DNA from: Dyadobacter sp. | GTDB taxonomy: Bacteria > Bacteroidota > Bacteroidia > Cytophagales > Spirosomataceae | DNA length: 64,000 bases | Assembly (NCBI RefSeq): GCF_017744695.1 | Contig: NZ_JAGIAS010000006.1 | Location: 124,001-188,000 of the forward strand | Direction: 5' to 3' | In this document: piece after piece, positions 1 through 7,177 of the stretch | Numbering within the stretch: the stretch's first letter is position 1 | Layout: each line of letters starts with the position of its first letter | Position numbers and translations under genes: made by a program | The notes under the pieces: model-generated | Seen by the model: the letters and a program-made list of their open reading frames with translations, nothing else | Database searches by the model: none | What the model was told of the DNA's origin: nothing

Positions 1-362
1 AGGTCGTTCTTATAAGTGGTTTCGCGGCGACCGGTGATTTCCACCGTCTGGAGTTCCTGGGTGTTTTCTTCGGTGGTAATTTCCAGCGAATACATTTCGT
101 CCGCTTTGACGTGCACATTCCGGTTGATACGCTTGATACCCACGCCCGTACCCACCAACACGTAGTGGCCGGGAGCCAATGCTTTGAACTCAAAATCGCC
201 ATCGGCGTCCGTAAGCGTTCCCTGGCCTGTTCCTTTCAGGATCAGGTTGATGGATTCGGCCGGTTGACCCGCGGCGTTTCTAATATTGCCTTTGATCTGG
301 CCTGTTTGTGCAAAGGTGTTGAAGCAACAAAGGGAAAGGATGAGTAAACAAAATATCCTCAT
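1..362 (-). CDS. TonB-dependent siderophore-type receptor, N-terminal part (cut by window edge)
   Basis: Reading the minus strand from the ATG at 362 gives 120 codons running off the left edge. Residues 1-19 form a signal peptide ending in FAQ. The following ~80 residues are a carboxypeptidase-regulatory-like beta domain (GQIKGNIRNAAGQPAESINL..., with a TDADGDFEFKAL strand), as found at the start of Bacteroidota outer-membrane receptors. The last visible residues, VEITGRRETTYKND, match the stretch just before the plug of FecA/FhuA-like siderophore receptors, where a TonB-box-like segment and YKND recur. The likely role is energised uptake of a ferric chelate across the outer membrane. A strong promoter and a Fur-like site lie upstream. 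The plug and barrel are outside the window, so the substrate is unknown. Confidence 0.8.
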   Translation of the reverse strand, partial: MRIFCLLILSLCCFNTFAQTGQIKGNIRNAAGQPAESINLILKGTGQGTLTDADGDFEFKALAPGHYVLVGTGVGIKRINRNVHVKADEMYSLEITTEENTQELQTVEITGRRETTYKND

Positions 363-402
363 GATATTGGGTTAAATAAACTAGCTGTTGGCAAAACGCT
401 GT

Positions 403-433
403 CAAAAGTAGACTTATTTAGACCAATCCCAAA
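403..433 (-). promoter_or_regulatory. Bacteroidota sigma-A promoter of the TonB receptor gene
   Basis: On the minus strand, TTTG (433-430) is followed by exactly 19 bp and TACTTTTG (410-403). This is a full match to the Bacteroidota -33/-7 consensus. The predicted start near 398 leaves a leader of about 35 nt before the ATG at 362. Confidence 0.75.
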
Positions 434-450
434 TAATGATTTCTGTTATT
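432..450 (-). promoter_or_regulatory. Fur-box-like site overlapping the receptor -33 element
   Basis: The minus strand reads AATAACAGAAATCATTATT. By my count it matches the 19-bp enterobacterial Fur consensus (GATAATGATAATCATTATC) at 13 of 19 positions. It overlaps the -33 TTTG, where a repressor would block polymerase. The right half-site is strong and the left is weak. Bacteroidota Fur boxes are not well defined, so this is a candidate only. Confidence 0.4.
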
Positions 451-503
451 CTGCACTCATTTTTTAATTCGTTCTAATTGTTCAATTTTTTCTGCCAATA
501 CTT

Positions 504-550
504 TTATTGCCAATCAAATGTGGCTAAAAGTTACATTTGATTGGCAATAA
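504..550. terminator. Perfect 18-bp inverted repeat, terminator-like
   Basis: TTATTGCCAATCAAATGT (504-521) is repeated exactly inverted at 533-550, with an 11-nt loop. It lies 34 bp past the stop of the leftward epimerase gene and upstream of the receptor promoter. It fits a terminator for the epimerase gene, but the stem is AT-rich and no clear U-tract follows on the minus strand. It could instead be a protein-binding palindrome. Confidence 0.5.
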
Positions 551-584
551 AGTGCGTGAGGGTATTCGATGGACGGCTTATTGA

Positions 585-1412
585 CTATCCGAGGTTGGAC
601 TTAATGAAGGCAAGCCCGTCGCGCATCAGCTGTTCTTCCGAATCGAACATTTTGCGCCAGATGTTGGCCACCGGCAGTTTCGGACTGAATGCCTCGATGC
701 TGATCCAGCCATCGTAGTTAATATCGCGGATCGATTGGAACACGCCCTCCCAATCCACGTTGCCCTTACCGGGCGTCGAGCGATCATTTTCGGAAAGCTG
801 GATGAATGAAATGCGGTCGCCGGCCTTGCGGATGGTGTCGCCGATATTTTTCTCTTCGATATTTGCGTGGAACGTATCGAACATGATCTTGCAGTTCGGG
901 TGGTTCACCTCGTCCACGAAGCGGATGATCTCGTCGCCGCAGCTGGTCAGGTACAACTCGAAGCGGTTCAGGTATTCCAACCCAAGGGTAATGTCCAGCG
1001 ATTCGGCATAGTCTGCCACTTCGCGGATTCCCTCGATTCCCCATTGCCATTCTTCCTCAGTGGCCGGTTTGCCTGTAAAAACGCCCAGAGCGGAGTGATA
1101 TGGGCCCATCAGACGGCTGGCACCCAGTACGAGTGAGCAATCCAGCGCACTTTTCAAATGATCGATCGTGTGGCGGCGCATGGCCGGGTCGGTGCTGATG
1201 AGGTGTTCCGATGGTCCGCAGATCGTGTCGGTCTCACACACGAGGCCCAGGCTGTCGAGCTTTTGGCGGAATTTGAACCAATGCTCCGGATTTGTATTGA
1301 AAATAGGTACCTCGACACCGTCAAAACCGATCTCTTTAATGAGTTCGAGGGTAGGAAATAGTTTTTCGTCAATCTGGTTTCCCCACAAAAGGAGGTTCAT
1401 ACTGTACTTCAT
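585..1412 (-). CDS. Sugar phosphate isomerase/epimerase, D-tagatose/D-psicose 3-epimerase-like
   Basis: A 275-residue cytosolic TIM-barrel protein of the AP-endonuclease-2/xylose-isomerase-like superfamily. The usual metal ligands of ketose 3-epimerases (Glu152, Asp185, His211, Glu246 in characterised enzymes) align with a constant offset of six to Glu146 (LGLEYLNRFE), Asp179 (MFDTFHANIEE), Gln205 (FIQLSENDR) and Glu240 (ISIEAF). The third ligand, normally His, is therefore Gln here. The DTFHANIEE and SENDRSTPGKG blocks are characteristic of the family. I chose the ATG at 1412; an in-frame TTG one codon upstream is less likely. It is probably a C3 epimerase of a free keto-sugar, substrate unknown. 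It is a single-gene unit followed by the 504-550 inverted repeat. Confidence 0.8.
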   Translation of the reverse strand: MKYSMNLLLWGNQIDEKLFPTLELIKEIGFDGVEVPIFNTNPEHWFKFRQKLDSLGLVCETDTICGPSEHLISTDPAMRRHTIDHLKSALDCSLVLGASRLMGPYHSALGVFTGKPATEEEWQWGIEGIREVADYAESLDITLGLEYLNRFELYLTSCGDEIIRFVDEVNHPNCKIMFDTFHANIEEKNIGDTIRKAGDRISFIQLSENDRSTPGKGNVDWEGVFQSIRDINYDGWISIEAFSPKLPVANIWRKMFDSEEQLMRDGLAFIKSNLG

Positions 1413-1601
1413 CAAAATCGAATTTATCTCGCTGGCGAATGGATTAGGCGGGATGCAAATGCCCGTGTCTTTTCAGTATACAATCTTAAAGTAAAAAAGT
1501 ACTGTTCAATATACACGATTTGACGAGTAGTTAGCTGATATTGATAAGTTGACGTCTATTTACGTGAATATCTGGGTAAAATCGACTCATTGGACCAAAA
1601 C

Positions 1602-1637
1602 AAAAGTGGCGGCCTTTTGAAAAAGACCGCCACTTTA
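1602..1637 (-). terminator. Hairpin terminator downstream of the META-like lipoprotein gene
   Basis: A 15-bp stem with one mismatch (1602-1617 against 1622-1637; core AAAGTGGCGG/CCGCCACTTT) lies 22 bp after the lipoprotein stop codon. T-rich flanks on both strands suggest it can work in either direction. Confidence 0.75.
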
Positions 1638-1658
1638 TGAGCTTATGTTCAATGCATG

Positions 1659-2087
1659 TTACTGCACCCGGCTGAAAATGAGCTGGTTGTTATTTTCGTA
1701 ATACAGGATTAACCGATTGGTCTTCAAATCATACAGGTTTACACTCGGTAGCGCATTGACGAACAGGTTGCCCCAGCTCGTTTCCGCTCTTTCGGTACCA
1801 CCCCCGCCGATCTGGATCGTATTTTGCTGGGCGGTTTCGTAAAAGCCTGTAAGAATATTGGTGGAAGTAGTGCCTTCCAGCTCGCCTTTGTCTTTAAAAT
1901 TGAGACCTATATCCATCACTCCCTTTGTAGTAGCGGGTTTGCTGATGGTATCATCCTCCTGCACGATGCTCTCCAATTGCCATTTGCCGGTCAACTCCAG
2001 ATTGCTGCTGATTGTGGTAGTTTTTCCACAACCCGTTAGCAGCGAAAAAAACAGCACGGATGCTGTCGGAATTATAAGGGCTTTCAT
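1659..2087 (-). CDS. Small lipoprotein, META/HslJ-like fold
   Basis: A 142-residue protein with a lipoprotein signal peptide; the lipobox LLTGC puts the lipidated Cys at residue 20. The mature part begins LTGKWQLESI and continues with alternating short strands (IGLNFKDKGELEGTTSTNILTGFYE, then a C-terminal LILYYENNNQLIFSRV). This order of an initial W-x-L strand, a G-x-Y turn and a final F-x-R strand resembles META-domain (HslJ-like) and related lipocalin-like lipoproteins of Bacteroidota. It should sit in the envelope. It has its own terminator and runs divergently from the AraC gene. Its function is unknown, and the fold assignment is by eye. Confidence 0.65.
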   Translation of the reverse strand: MKALIIPTASVLFFSLLTGCGKTTTISSNLELTGKWQLESIVQEDDTISKPATTKGVMDIGLNFKDKGELEGTTSTNILTGFYETAQQNTIQIGGGGTERAETSWGNLFVNALPSVNLYDLKTNRLILYYENNNQLIFSRVQ

Positions 2088-2346
2088 ATGCGTAAATAAA
2101 TTTCAGAACTACCTATGATTGACATCGTACTCGCAAAAAAGGTTGCAAAAAAGTTGAGCGGCTCTATAAATCTACAAAAAATATGCCAGTCATCCGAGCA
2201 TGGACGGCATAATTTATAACGGTTCCAAGGCTGCTTTCTTTTACCGAAGGCTCAATCTATTTTTTGTGAATAAATGCGTCAAATGATCATATTTTGATAG
2301 TAATAATGTAATATTGCTGATCTTTTGGGTAAAATACTGACAGAAT

Positions 2347-3207
2347 ATGAAAGCGCCGATCCATAAAAATATCGAGAGCCAGGTCCGTACAGTGACGGTT
2401 CACGAGCTCAAAGAGCCTCATTTCGATCCCAACTGGCATTTTCATCCACACTACCAATTATTTACCGTTCTGGAGGGAACTGGCAAACGGTTGATAGGGG
2501 ATTCCATTCAAACTTTCGGTCCGGGCGATACGGTGTTTCTCGGTCCGGACGTACCACACCTTTGGCGCAGCGACCCGGCCTATTTCGAAACCGGTTCGCC
2601 GTTGATGACCCACGGTATTGTGCTTTATTTTCAGGAGGATTTTTTAGGGAAGGACTTTCTCGACAAGCCCGAAATGCTGGGGCTGCGCCAGTTACTGGCC
2701 GACTCCAAGCGAGGAATTGCCTACAAAGGCGCGCTCTCGGAACATATTCGCGAGGAGCTGGTGTCGCTCACGACCGTGGAAGGGTTTAAAGGCATCCTGC
2801 AACTGCTGACACTGCTCGACAAACTTGCGCATGACAACTCCGGGGAGTTCATTTCGAGCTATGGTTATGTGAACAACTTCAAAGTATCGGAAACCGAGCG
2901 AATGCAAAAAGTGCATAACTATGTGTTGCAGCATTTTTTCCAGGAAATCCGTCTCAGCGACGTCGCTTCCCTGGCCGGTATGACAGAAGCCGCATTTTGT
3001 CGCTATTTCAAAGCACGTTCGAATAAGACCTTCATCGATTTCGTAAACGAAATCCGCATCGGCCACGCCTGCAAACTACTCCTCGAAGACAAGTGGACCA
3101 TCGCACAGATCGCCTACGACAGCGGTTTCGATTCGCTATCGAATTTCAACAGGAATTTCAAGAAGTATATCGGGCACACGCCCCGGGAGTATAAGGGGAA
3201 TTATTAA
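2347..3207 (+). CDS. AraC family transcriptional regulator with N-terminal cupin
   Basis: A 286-residue regulator. Residues ~15-100 form an AraC-type cupin sensor (NWHFHPHYQLFTVLEGTG, then GDTVFLGPDVPHLW). Residues ~185-286 form the double helix-turn-helix (IRLSDVASLAGMTEAAFCRYFKARSNKTFIDFVNEIR and WTIAQIAYDSGFDSLSNFNRNFKKYIGHTPREYK). This resembles the sugar-responsive AraC regulators common in Bacteroidota. The nearby ketose epimerase is a plausible target, but no operator was identified. The stop codon overlaps that of the convergent antitoxin gene within a TTAA palindrome. Confidence 0.9.
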   Translation: MKAPIHKNIESQVRTVTVHELKEPHFDPNWHFHPHYQLFTVLEGTGKRLIGDSIQTFGPGDTVFLGPDVPHLWRSDPAYFETGSPLMTHGIVLYFQEDFLGKDFLDKPEMLGLRQLLADSKRGIAYKGALSEHIREELVSLTTVEGFKGILQLLTLLDKLAHDNSGEFISSYGYVNNFKVSETERMQKVHNYVLQHFFQEIRLSDVASLAGMTEAAFCRYFKARSNKTFIDFVNEIRIGHACKLLLEDKWTIAQIAYDSGFDSLSNFNRNFKKYIGHTPREYKGNY

Positions 3208-3548
3208 GAGAGATTCGACTCTTCGCTGGTCTCTCTTGTTGGAATACTGAATGTTTGCTGGTCGAAGGTAATATTGAATTGAATCTCAGCTCTTAATGCG
3301 CTGAACACTTTCAGGATAGTATCAATGGTTGCACTGTTTGCACCGTTTTCCAATTTAGAGATTTGCGCTTTTTGCACGCCGACCATTTCCCCAAGTTGTT
3401 CTTGGGTTAGATTGCGCTCTTTTCTCACCGCGCGTATCGTTCGTCCTAGTAAATCCATGCTCAAACGATGCTCAAAGGCATCTCGTCGCGGGGTACCTCT
3501 TACTCCTACATGCTTATCGATCATCTCGTCCAAAGTGTAGGTCTTCAT
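3204..3548 (-). CDS. HigA-type antitoxin, XRE family
   Basis: A helix-turn-helix antitoxin. Its core LGRTIRAVRKERNLTQEQLGEMVGVQKAQISKLENG is a complete Cro/CI-type HTH. I chose the start at 3548 (MKTYTLDEMIDKHVG, 114 residues) because homologues begin this way and an AAAAAGG motif precedes it at SD distance. Upstream in-frame ATGs at 3563 and 3584 exist, and the longest form would overlap the toxin gene by 17 bp. It should neutralise the toxin encoded just upstream and repress the shared promoter through the 3930-3947 palindrome. The toxin-first gene order is typical of higBA. Confidence 0.85.
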   Translation of the reverse strand: MKTYTLDEMIDKHVGVRGTPRRDAFEHRLSMDLLGRTIRAVRKERNLTQEQLGEMVGVQKAQISKLENGANSATIDTILKVFSALRAEIQFNITFDQQTFSIPTRETSEESNLS

Positions 3549-3567
3549 CGCTGCCTTTTTCATATGT

Positions 3568-3903
3568 CTAATGGCTTTTATCAAAGTATGAATTTCTGAT
3601 TCTTAAAGCACGCTGAATTTCGATAGGCGGAATCTTCCAGGATTTTTTAATAAAGCCGTGAGTTGCTACCACCAGCGTATTTTCAGCTTGCGTTTTATCC
3701 CAAAATGCCAAAAGCCGGATTTCCTTACCACCGCATTTGGTACGAAACTCCCAAACATATTGATGCACTTTTTTGAGGAGCCTGGGATCATTGGTTTGTG
3801 CGGCCAGCTTAATATTATAGAGCACTTTTTCCATCGTATGTGTATCAAGTGTTAATAGAAACCGATTGGCCTCTTCCAATATCAGTGTGTTGAAATAGCG
3901 CAT
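3568..3903 (-). CDS. HigB/Gp49-family (RelE superfamily) toxin
   Basis: A 111-residue basic protein. The block VWEFRTKCGGKEIRLLAFWDKTQ followed by LVVATHGFIKKSWKIPPIEIQRALR is the signature of phage-derived Gp49-like/HigB toxins (DUF891): W-E-[FL]-R, R-x-L, then H-G-F-x-K-K and P-x-x-E-I. Such proteins are ribosome-dependent mRNA interferases. It is the first gene of a two-gene unit with the HigA-type antitoxin, with a promoter and palindromic operator directly upstream. It appears intact. The activity is inferred from the family. Confidence 0.85.
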   Translation of the reverse strand: MRYFNTLILEEANRFLLTLDTHTMEKVLYNIKLAAQTNDPRLLKKVHQYVWEFRTKCGGKEIRLLAFWDKTQAENTLVVATHGFIKKSWKIPPIEIQRALRIRNSYFDKSH

Positions 3904-3915
3904 TGCTTCTTAAGA

Positions 3916-3923
3916 TAAAGATA
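3916..3923 (-). promoter_or_regulatory. -7 element of the toxin-antitoxin promoter
   Basis: The minus strand reads TATCTTTA, matching TAnnTTTG at 7 of 8 positions. A TTTC -33-like element lies about 20 bp upstream, inside the 3930-3947 palindrome region. Confidence 0.5.
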
Positions 3924-3929
3924 ATGTGT

Positions 3930-3947
3930 GTTTCTAAATTTGGAAAC
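3930..3947. promoter_or_regulatory. Palindromic operator candidate for the HigA antitoxin
   Basis: GTTTCTAAATTTGGAAAC is an 18-bp palindrome with 8 of 9 base pairs matched. It sits between the -33 and -7 elements of the toxin-antitoxin promoter. This is the expected placement and symmetry for autorepression by a dimeric XRE-type antitoxin. Confidence 0.6.
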
Positions 3948-3960
3948 TTTTAAATTATAA

Positions 3961-3998
3961 AAAAATCCTGACCAGCCAATGCTGCACCAGGATTTTTT
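3961..3998 (-). terminator. Hairpin terminator of the uxu operon
   Basis: AAAAATCCTG (3961-3970) pairs with CAGGATTTTT (3988-3997), leaving a 17-nt loop. It lies just after the stop of the leftward oxidoreductase gene at 4005. The A-rich arm gives a U-tract on the minus transcript. Confidence 0.65.
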
Positions 3999-4004
3999 AA
4001 AGGA

Positions 4005-5438
4005 TTAACCTTTCACATTATTAGTCCCATACTTCCCACGCTGCGGCCGTGAGAGCATTGCGGTAGCTTCCTTGTCATTAATGAATTGCTCCTTCTTTGG
4101 ATCCCATTTCACTTTACGACCGAGTTTCATAGCCGTGTGCGCGAGGAGGCACGCGGTACATGAGCGGTGCGCGATTTCGGCGTGGCTGATCGTCTGCTTG
4201 CCGCTTTGAATGCTTTCGATCCAGTTTTGGTGCTGCTCGGGGCTTTCGTACAAATGGATTTCATTGTCTCCGATTACCGAGCCAAGAATTTTGGGATCGC
4301 TGGCATAGAATGCTTTGTTTTCTTTTGCATTCTGAGCAGCCACGGGGTCGGAGGCAGTGACGCCCACATTGCCACGCGAGACAAATATCCAGCCATCTGT
4401 TCCTTCGAATTTTACGCCATTAGGATTGGTACCGCCGATTTCCATCACTACACCGTTTTCATATAATGCATTCACCAGAAAGTCGCCATGTACATCCCAG
4501 AGTCCAGAGCCTTTTGCAGGGAATGTCGCTTTGCCTTCTATCTCGATCGGGCCGGTGAGCTCGGTATCCATTCCCCAATGCGCGATATCAATGTGGTGCG
4601 AACCCCAGCCGGTGATCATACCCGCTCCGAATTGTTCGAGACGCAGCCAGCCCGGTCGATCGTTAATATCCGTTTGCGAATGCACGCGGTCCAATGTGTA
4701 ATAAACCTCCGGTGTTGAGCCGAGCCACATGTCGTAGTTCAGGTTAGACGGAACAGGCATTTGCGCCGTATTCCCGCCCGCAGGATCACCCGGAAGACCC
4801 ACGTATACTTTTTTGAGCTTTCCAATGCGGCCGTTGCGTACCAGCTCGCAGGTTCGCTTGAATTGCGGCCACGGGTTCATCGATCGCTGCTGGCTGCCCA
4901 ATTGGAAAATAACCCCCTTCTTCTTGATCATATCGGCCATCTGGCGGCCTTCGCGGATCGTGAGTGAGGTAGGTTTTTGCATATAAATATGCTTGCCTGC
5001 AACAGCTGCCTCCATGGCTGGCTGCGCATGCCAGTGGTCGGGCGTACTGATGATAACAGCGTCGATATCTTTACGACCCAGAATTTCGTGGTAATCGTCG
5101 TATGTTTTTACTTCAAGGTATTTCTCTTTTCCTGTGCGCTCGACATATTTCCGCTCAATCCATTCCTTACCTTTCGCGAGGCGGTTTTTATCCAGATCAG
5201 CTACGGCGATCACGTGTGCTGCTTCATTTTTAATTACTTCCGGCAAGTCGTGCGTGGAACCGATGCGGCCAAAGCCGATCTGCCCGATATTGATTTTGTT
5301 GCTCGGCGCATTCTTACCGAAAACAGTCGATGGTACGATGGTAGGGAACATCGATGCTGCGATAATGCCGGCTGTACCTTTTGCGGTGGCTTTCAGGAAT
5401 GACCTTCTGTCCTGATTTTGCTCCTTCTGATCTTTCAT
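4005..5438 (-). CDS. Gfo/Idh/MocA family oxidoreductase with Tat signal
   Basis: A 477-residue protein starting at MKDQKEQNQ. A longer reading frame extends to 5579, but the twin-arginine signal DRRSFLK (residues ~10-16) and hydrophobic stretch fit only the 5438 start. After the signal comes a Rossmann NAD(P)-binding domain (INIGQIGFGRIG). The cofactor/catalytic Lys motif reads MQKPTSLTIREG, with Q in place of the usual E of EKP. The substrate domain carries GWGSHHIDIAHWGMD. Exported members of this family act on glycosides or sugar acids in the periplasm. It is last of four co-directional genes, 41 bp after the ThuA-like gene, suggesting a role in the same sugar-acid pathway. The substrate is unknown. 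Confidence 0.85.
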   Translation of the reverse strand: MKDQKEQNQDRRSFLKATAKGTAGIIAASMFPTIVPSTVFGKNAPSNKINIGQIGFGRIGSTHDLPEVIKNEAAHVIAVADLDKNRLAKGKEWIERKYVERTGKEKYLEVKTYDDYHEILGRKDIDAVIISTPDHWHAQPAMEAAVAGKHIYMQKPTSLTIREGRQMADMIKKKGVIFQLGSQQRSMNPWPQFKRTCELVRNGRIGKLKKVYVGLPGDPAGGNTAQMPVPSNLNYDMWLGSTPEVYYTLDRVHSQTDINDRPGWLRLEQFGAGMITGWGSHHIDIAHWGMDTELTGPIEIEGKATFPAKGSGLWDVHGDFLVNALYENGVVMEIGGTNPNGVKFEGTDGWIFVSRGNVGVTASDPVAAQNAKENKAFYASDPKILGSVIGDNEIHLYESPEQHQNWIESIQSGKQTISHAEIAHRSCTACLLAHTAMKLGRKVKWDPKKEQFINDKEATAMLSRPQRGKYGTNNVKG

Positions 5439-5479
5439 GTTGTATGCAGATTTAGGATTGATGACTGATATGTTCGTGG

Positions 5480-6337
5480 TTATTTGGAGAGGGCGGGAAT
5501 GGCGTTTCGCACCGGATCCTGCGGGCTGGTCGCGTAGGCCTTGCTGTAATTTCTGGGCTTCTGTGGCCCGATCGCCCACTCAATGGCGCCGAGAATGTGC
5601 TTGCGCAAGTCTTCTTTCTCATAATCTTCCTTCTGATGCCCGAGTGAGGTGTAGAAGGAGCGGCCGCCATCGTATTCATGCCACCAGACTGACGGAAATA
5701 CATTTCCAAAGGTATCCAGCGCTTTTCCGGCAGGTTTTTGAATGGTTGAATGATCATTTACAGCCAGTACAGTCAGATTTACGCCGAGTTCTTTGATAAA
5801 ATAAAATTCGTCGATTTGCCGGGGCCATTCCTTGCCAAGATGGGCGAGCGATGGGTTCTTAGGATCCAGGATCTTAACTGAAAAACTCTGGCCCGGCTCA
5901 TGCCAGAAGAACGTTCCACCCAGGAGGTCCTTGAACCACCGCCATTTACGCTCCGTACCGGACGCCGAATGCAGTCCTACGAAGTTGCCGCCTGCCTGAA
6001 TATAACGCATGAGCGCAACCCGCTGCGCATCGGTGTCGAAAACGTCGTTGTTGGTATTCGAGAAAACCAGGCAATCGTACTGTTTAAGATTTTCATCGGT
6101 AAACTTCGACGGATCGGAAGTGGTGTCTACGGCAAATCCATTCTGTTTTCCCAGAGCGAGTATCGCTACTTTGGAATTGGCGATGTTGTCATGCACATAG
6201 CCCTTTCCGTTTTTGGTGTAAACCAGGATCTTGACCTTGTTCCATTTGATTTTCTGCGCGTGTGTGCTTATGGGCCCGCCCAGCCCGAAGAATAGCAGCC
6301 AGAGCAGGCATGTTGTCAGGATGTTTTGTTTTTTCAT
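5480..6337 (-). CDS. ThuA-like domain protein, secreted
   Basis: A 285-residue protein with an N-terminal signal peptide (hydrophobic core ~8-25, ending STHAQ). The rest is a ThuA/type-1 glutamine-amidotransferase-like fold: KILVYTKNGKGYVHDN, then YDCLVFSNTNNDVF, then a GGNFVGLHSASGTERKWRWFKDLLGG block and the C-terminal PSVWWHEYDGGRSFYTSLGHQKEDY. The last block is the hallmark of ThuA proteins tied to trehalose and other glycoside use. No classical Cys nucleophile is visible. It lies 24 bp after the SDR gene and 41 bp before the Gfo/Idh/MocA gene. ThuA and Gfo/Idh/MocA pairs recur in Bacteroidota keto-glycoside loci, and a similar partnership is inferred here. Confidence 0.8.
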   Translation of the reverse strand: MKKQNILTTCLLWLLFFGLGGPISTHAQKIKWNKVKILVYTKNGKGYVHDNIANSKVAILALGKQNGFAVDTTSDPSKFTDENLKQYDCLVFSNTNNDVFDTDAQRVALMRYIQAGGNFVGLHSASGTERKWRWFKDLLGGTFFWHEPGQSFSVKILDPKNPSLAHLGKEWPRQIDEFYFIKELGVNLTVLAVNDHSTIQKPAGKALDTFGNVFPSVWWHEYDGGRSFYTSLGHQKEDYEKEDLRKHILGAIEWAIGPQKPRNYSKAYATSPQDPVRNAIPALSK

Positions 6338-6361
6338 TGATTACGATAAGAAAAGGTTTGA

Positions 6362-7153
6362 CTAAAATCCGATAGAATTACCACCGTCCACAGGCAATGA
6401 AACGCCGGTAATGAATTTTGCGGCTTCCGAGCTAAGGAATACGGCTGTCCAGCCGATGTCGTCGGGTTTGCCCCAGGTGCCCATCGGCGTGCGGTCCATG
6501 GCTTTGTCACGCCGTGAAGGGTCGCCGTTCATGGCGGTAAGCATCATAGGCGTTTCAATGAAACCAGGTGCGATCGCGTTGACACGGACATTATAGGGCG
6601 AAAATTCGGTGGTTAACGCCTTCACCATCCCGCCAACGGCCGATTTTGACGCTGTATAAGCGACCACGCGGTCGATACCATACAATGCGGCCATGGAGGT
6701 GATCATCAGGATAGACCCGCGCTTGCGCTCCACCATTCGCTTTCCGCATTCGCGCGTAATCGAGAAAACAGCGTGAAGGTTGGTCTGGATCACGCGGTCG
6801 AAATCCTCGTCGGAGACTTCTACCGCATGTTTTTTCATGTTAATACCGGCATTGTTGACCAGGATATCGATTTCGCCTACCTGGGTTTCTATGGCTTCGA
6901 TTAGTCCCGGCAGCGATTTAAGGTCCGTAATATCGTTGACAAAATAGCGGGCATCCGTGCCGAGCTTAGGTAATGCTTCTTTTAAAACATCCTCGCGCCT
7001 GCCCGTTATCACCAGCTGTGCGCCCGCCTGTGCGAGGCATTGGGCAATGTAAAATCCAATGCCGCTTCCACCGCCTGTTACGAGGGCAATTTTGCCTCTC
7101 AGCGAGAAGACATTCAGTGATGGTATTGTTTCGATTTGACTATGAGTAGACAT
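6362..7153 (-). CDS. SDR family oxidoreductase, probable D-mannonate/gluconate-type dehydrogenase
   Basis: A 263-residue classical short-chain dehydrogenase. It has the NAD(P) motif TGGGSGIG, the NNAGIN motif, catalytic Ser in MITSMAALYG, catalytic YTASK, and the C-terminal PVDGGNSIGF. The closest named types are gluconate 5-dehydrogenase and KduD-like enzymes. It lies 24 bp after uxuA. I infer that it interconverts fructuronate and mannonate, the step next to mannonate dehydratase and the job of UxuB in enterobacteria. No UxuB homologue is present, so the SDR is a reasonable substitute. Substrate specificity cannot be read from sequence alone. Confidence 0.85.
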   Translation of the reverse strand: MSTHSQIETIPSLNVFSLRGKIALVTGGGSGIGFYIAQCLAQAGAQLVITGRREDVLKEALPKLGTDARYFVNDITDLKSLPGLIEAIETQVGEIDILVNNAGINMKKHAVEVSDEDFDRVIQTNLHAVFSITRECGKRMVERKRGSILMITSMAALYGIDRVVAYTASKSAVGGMVKALTTEFSPYNVRVNAIAPGFIETPMMLTAMNGDPSRRDKAMDRTPMGTWGKPDDIGWTAVFLSSEAAKFITGVSLPVDGGNSIGF

Positions 7154-7177
7154 TATTTTTAAATCTATAAACCTTGA

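Noticed and set aside
3820-3960. Possible mobile element around the toxin-antitoxin pair
   Set aside because: No transposase, terminal repeats or target duplication was seen; the pair appears to stand alone.
5439-5579. N-terminal extension of the Gfo/Idh/MocA frame
   Set aside because: The Tat signal peptide must be N-terminal, so the ATG at 5438 is the real start; the extension also overlaps the ThuA-like gene.
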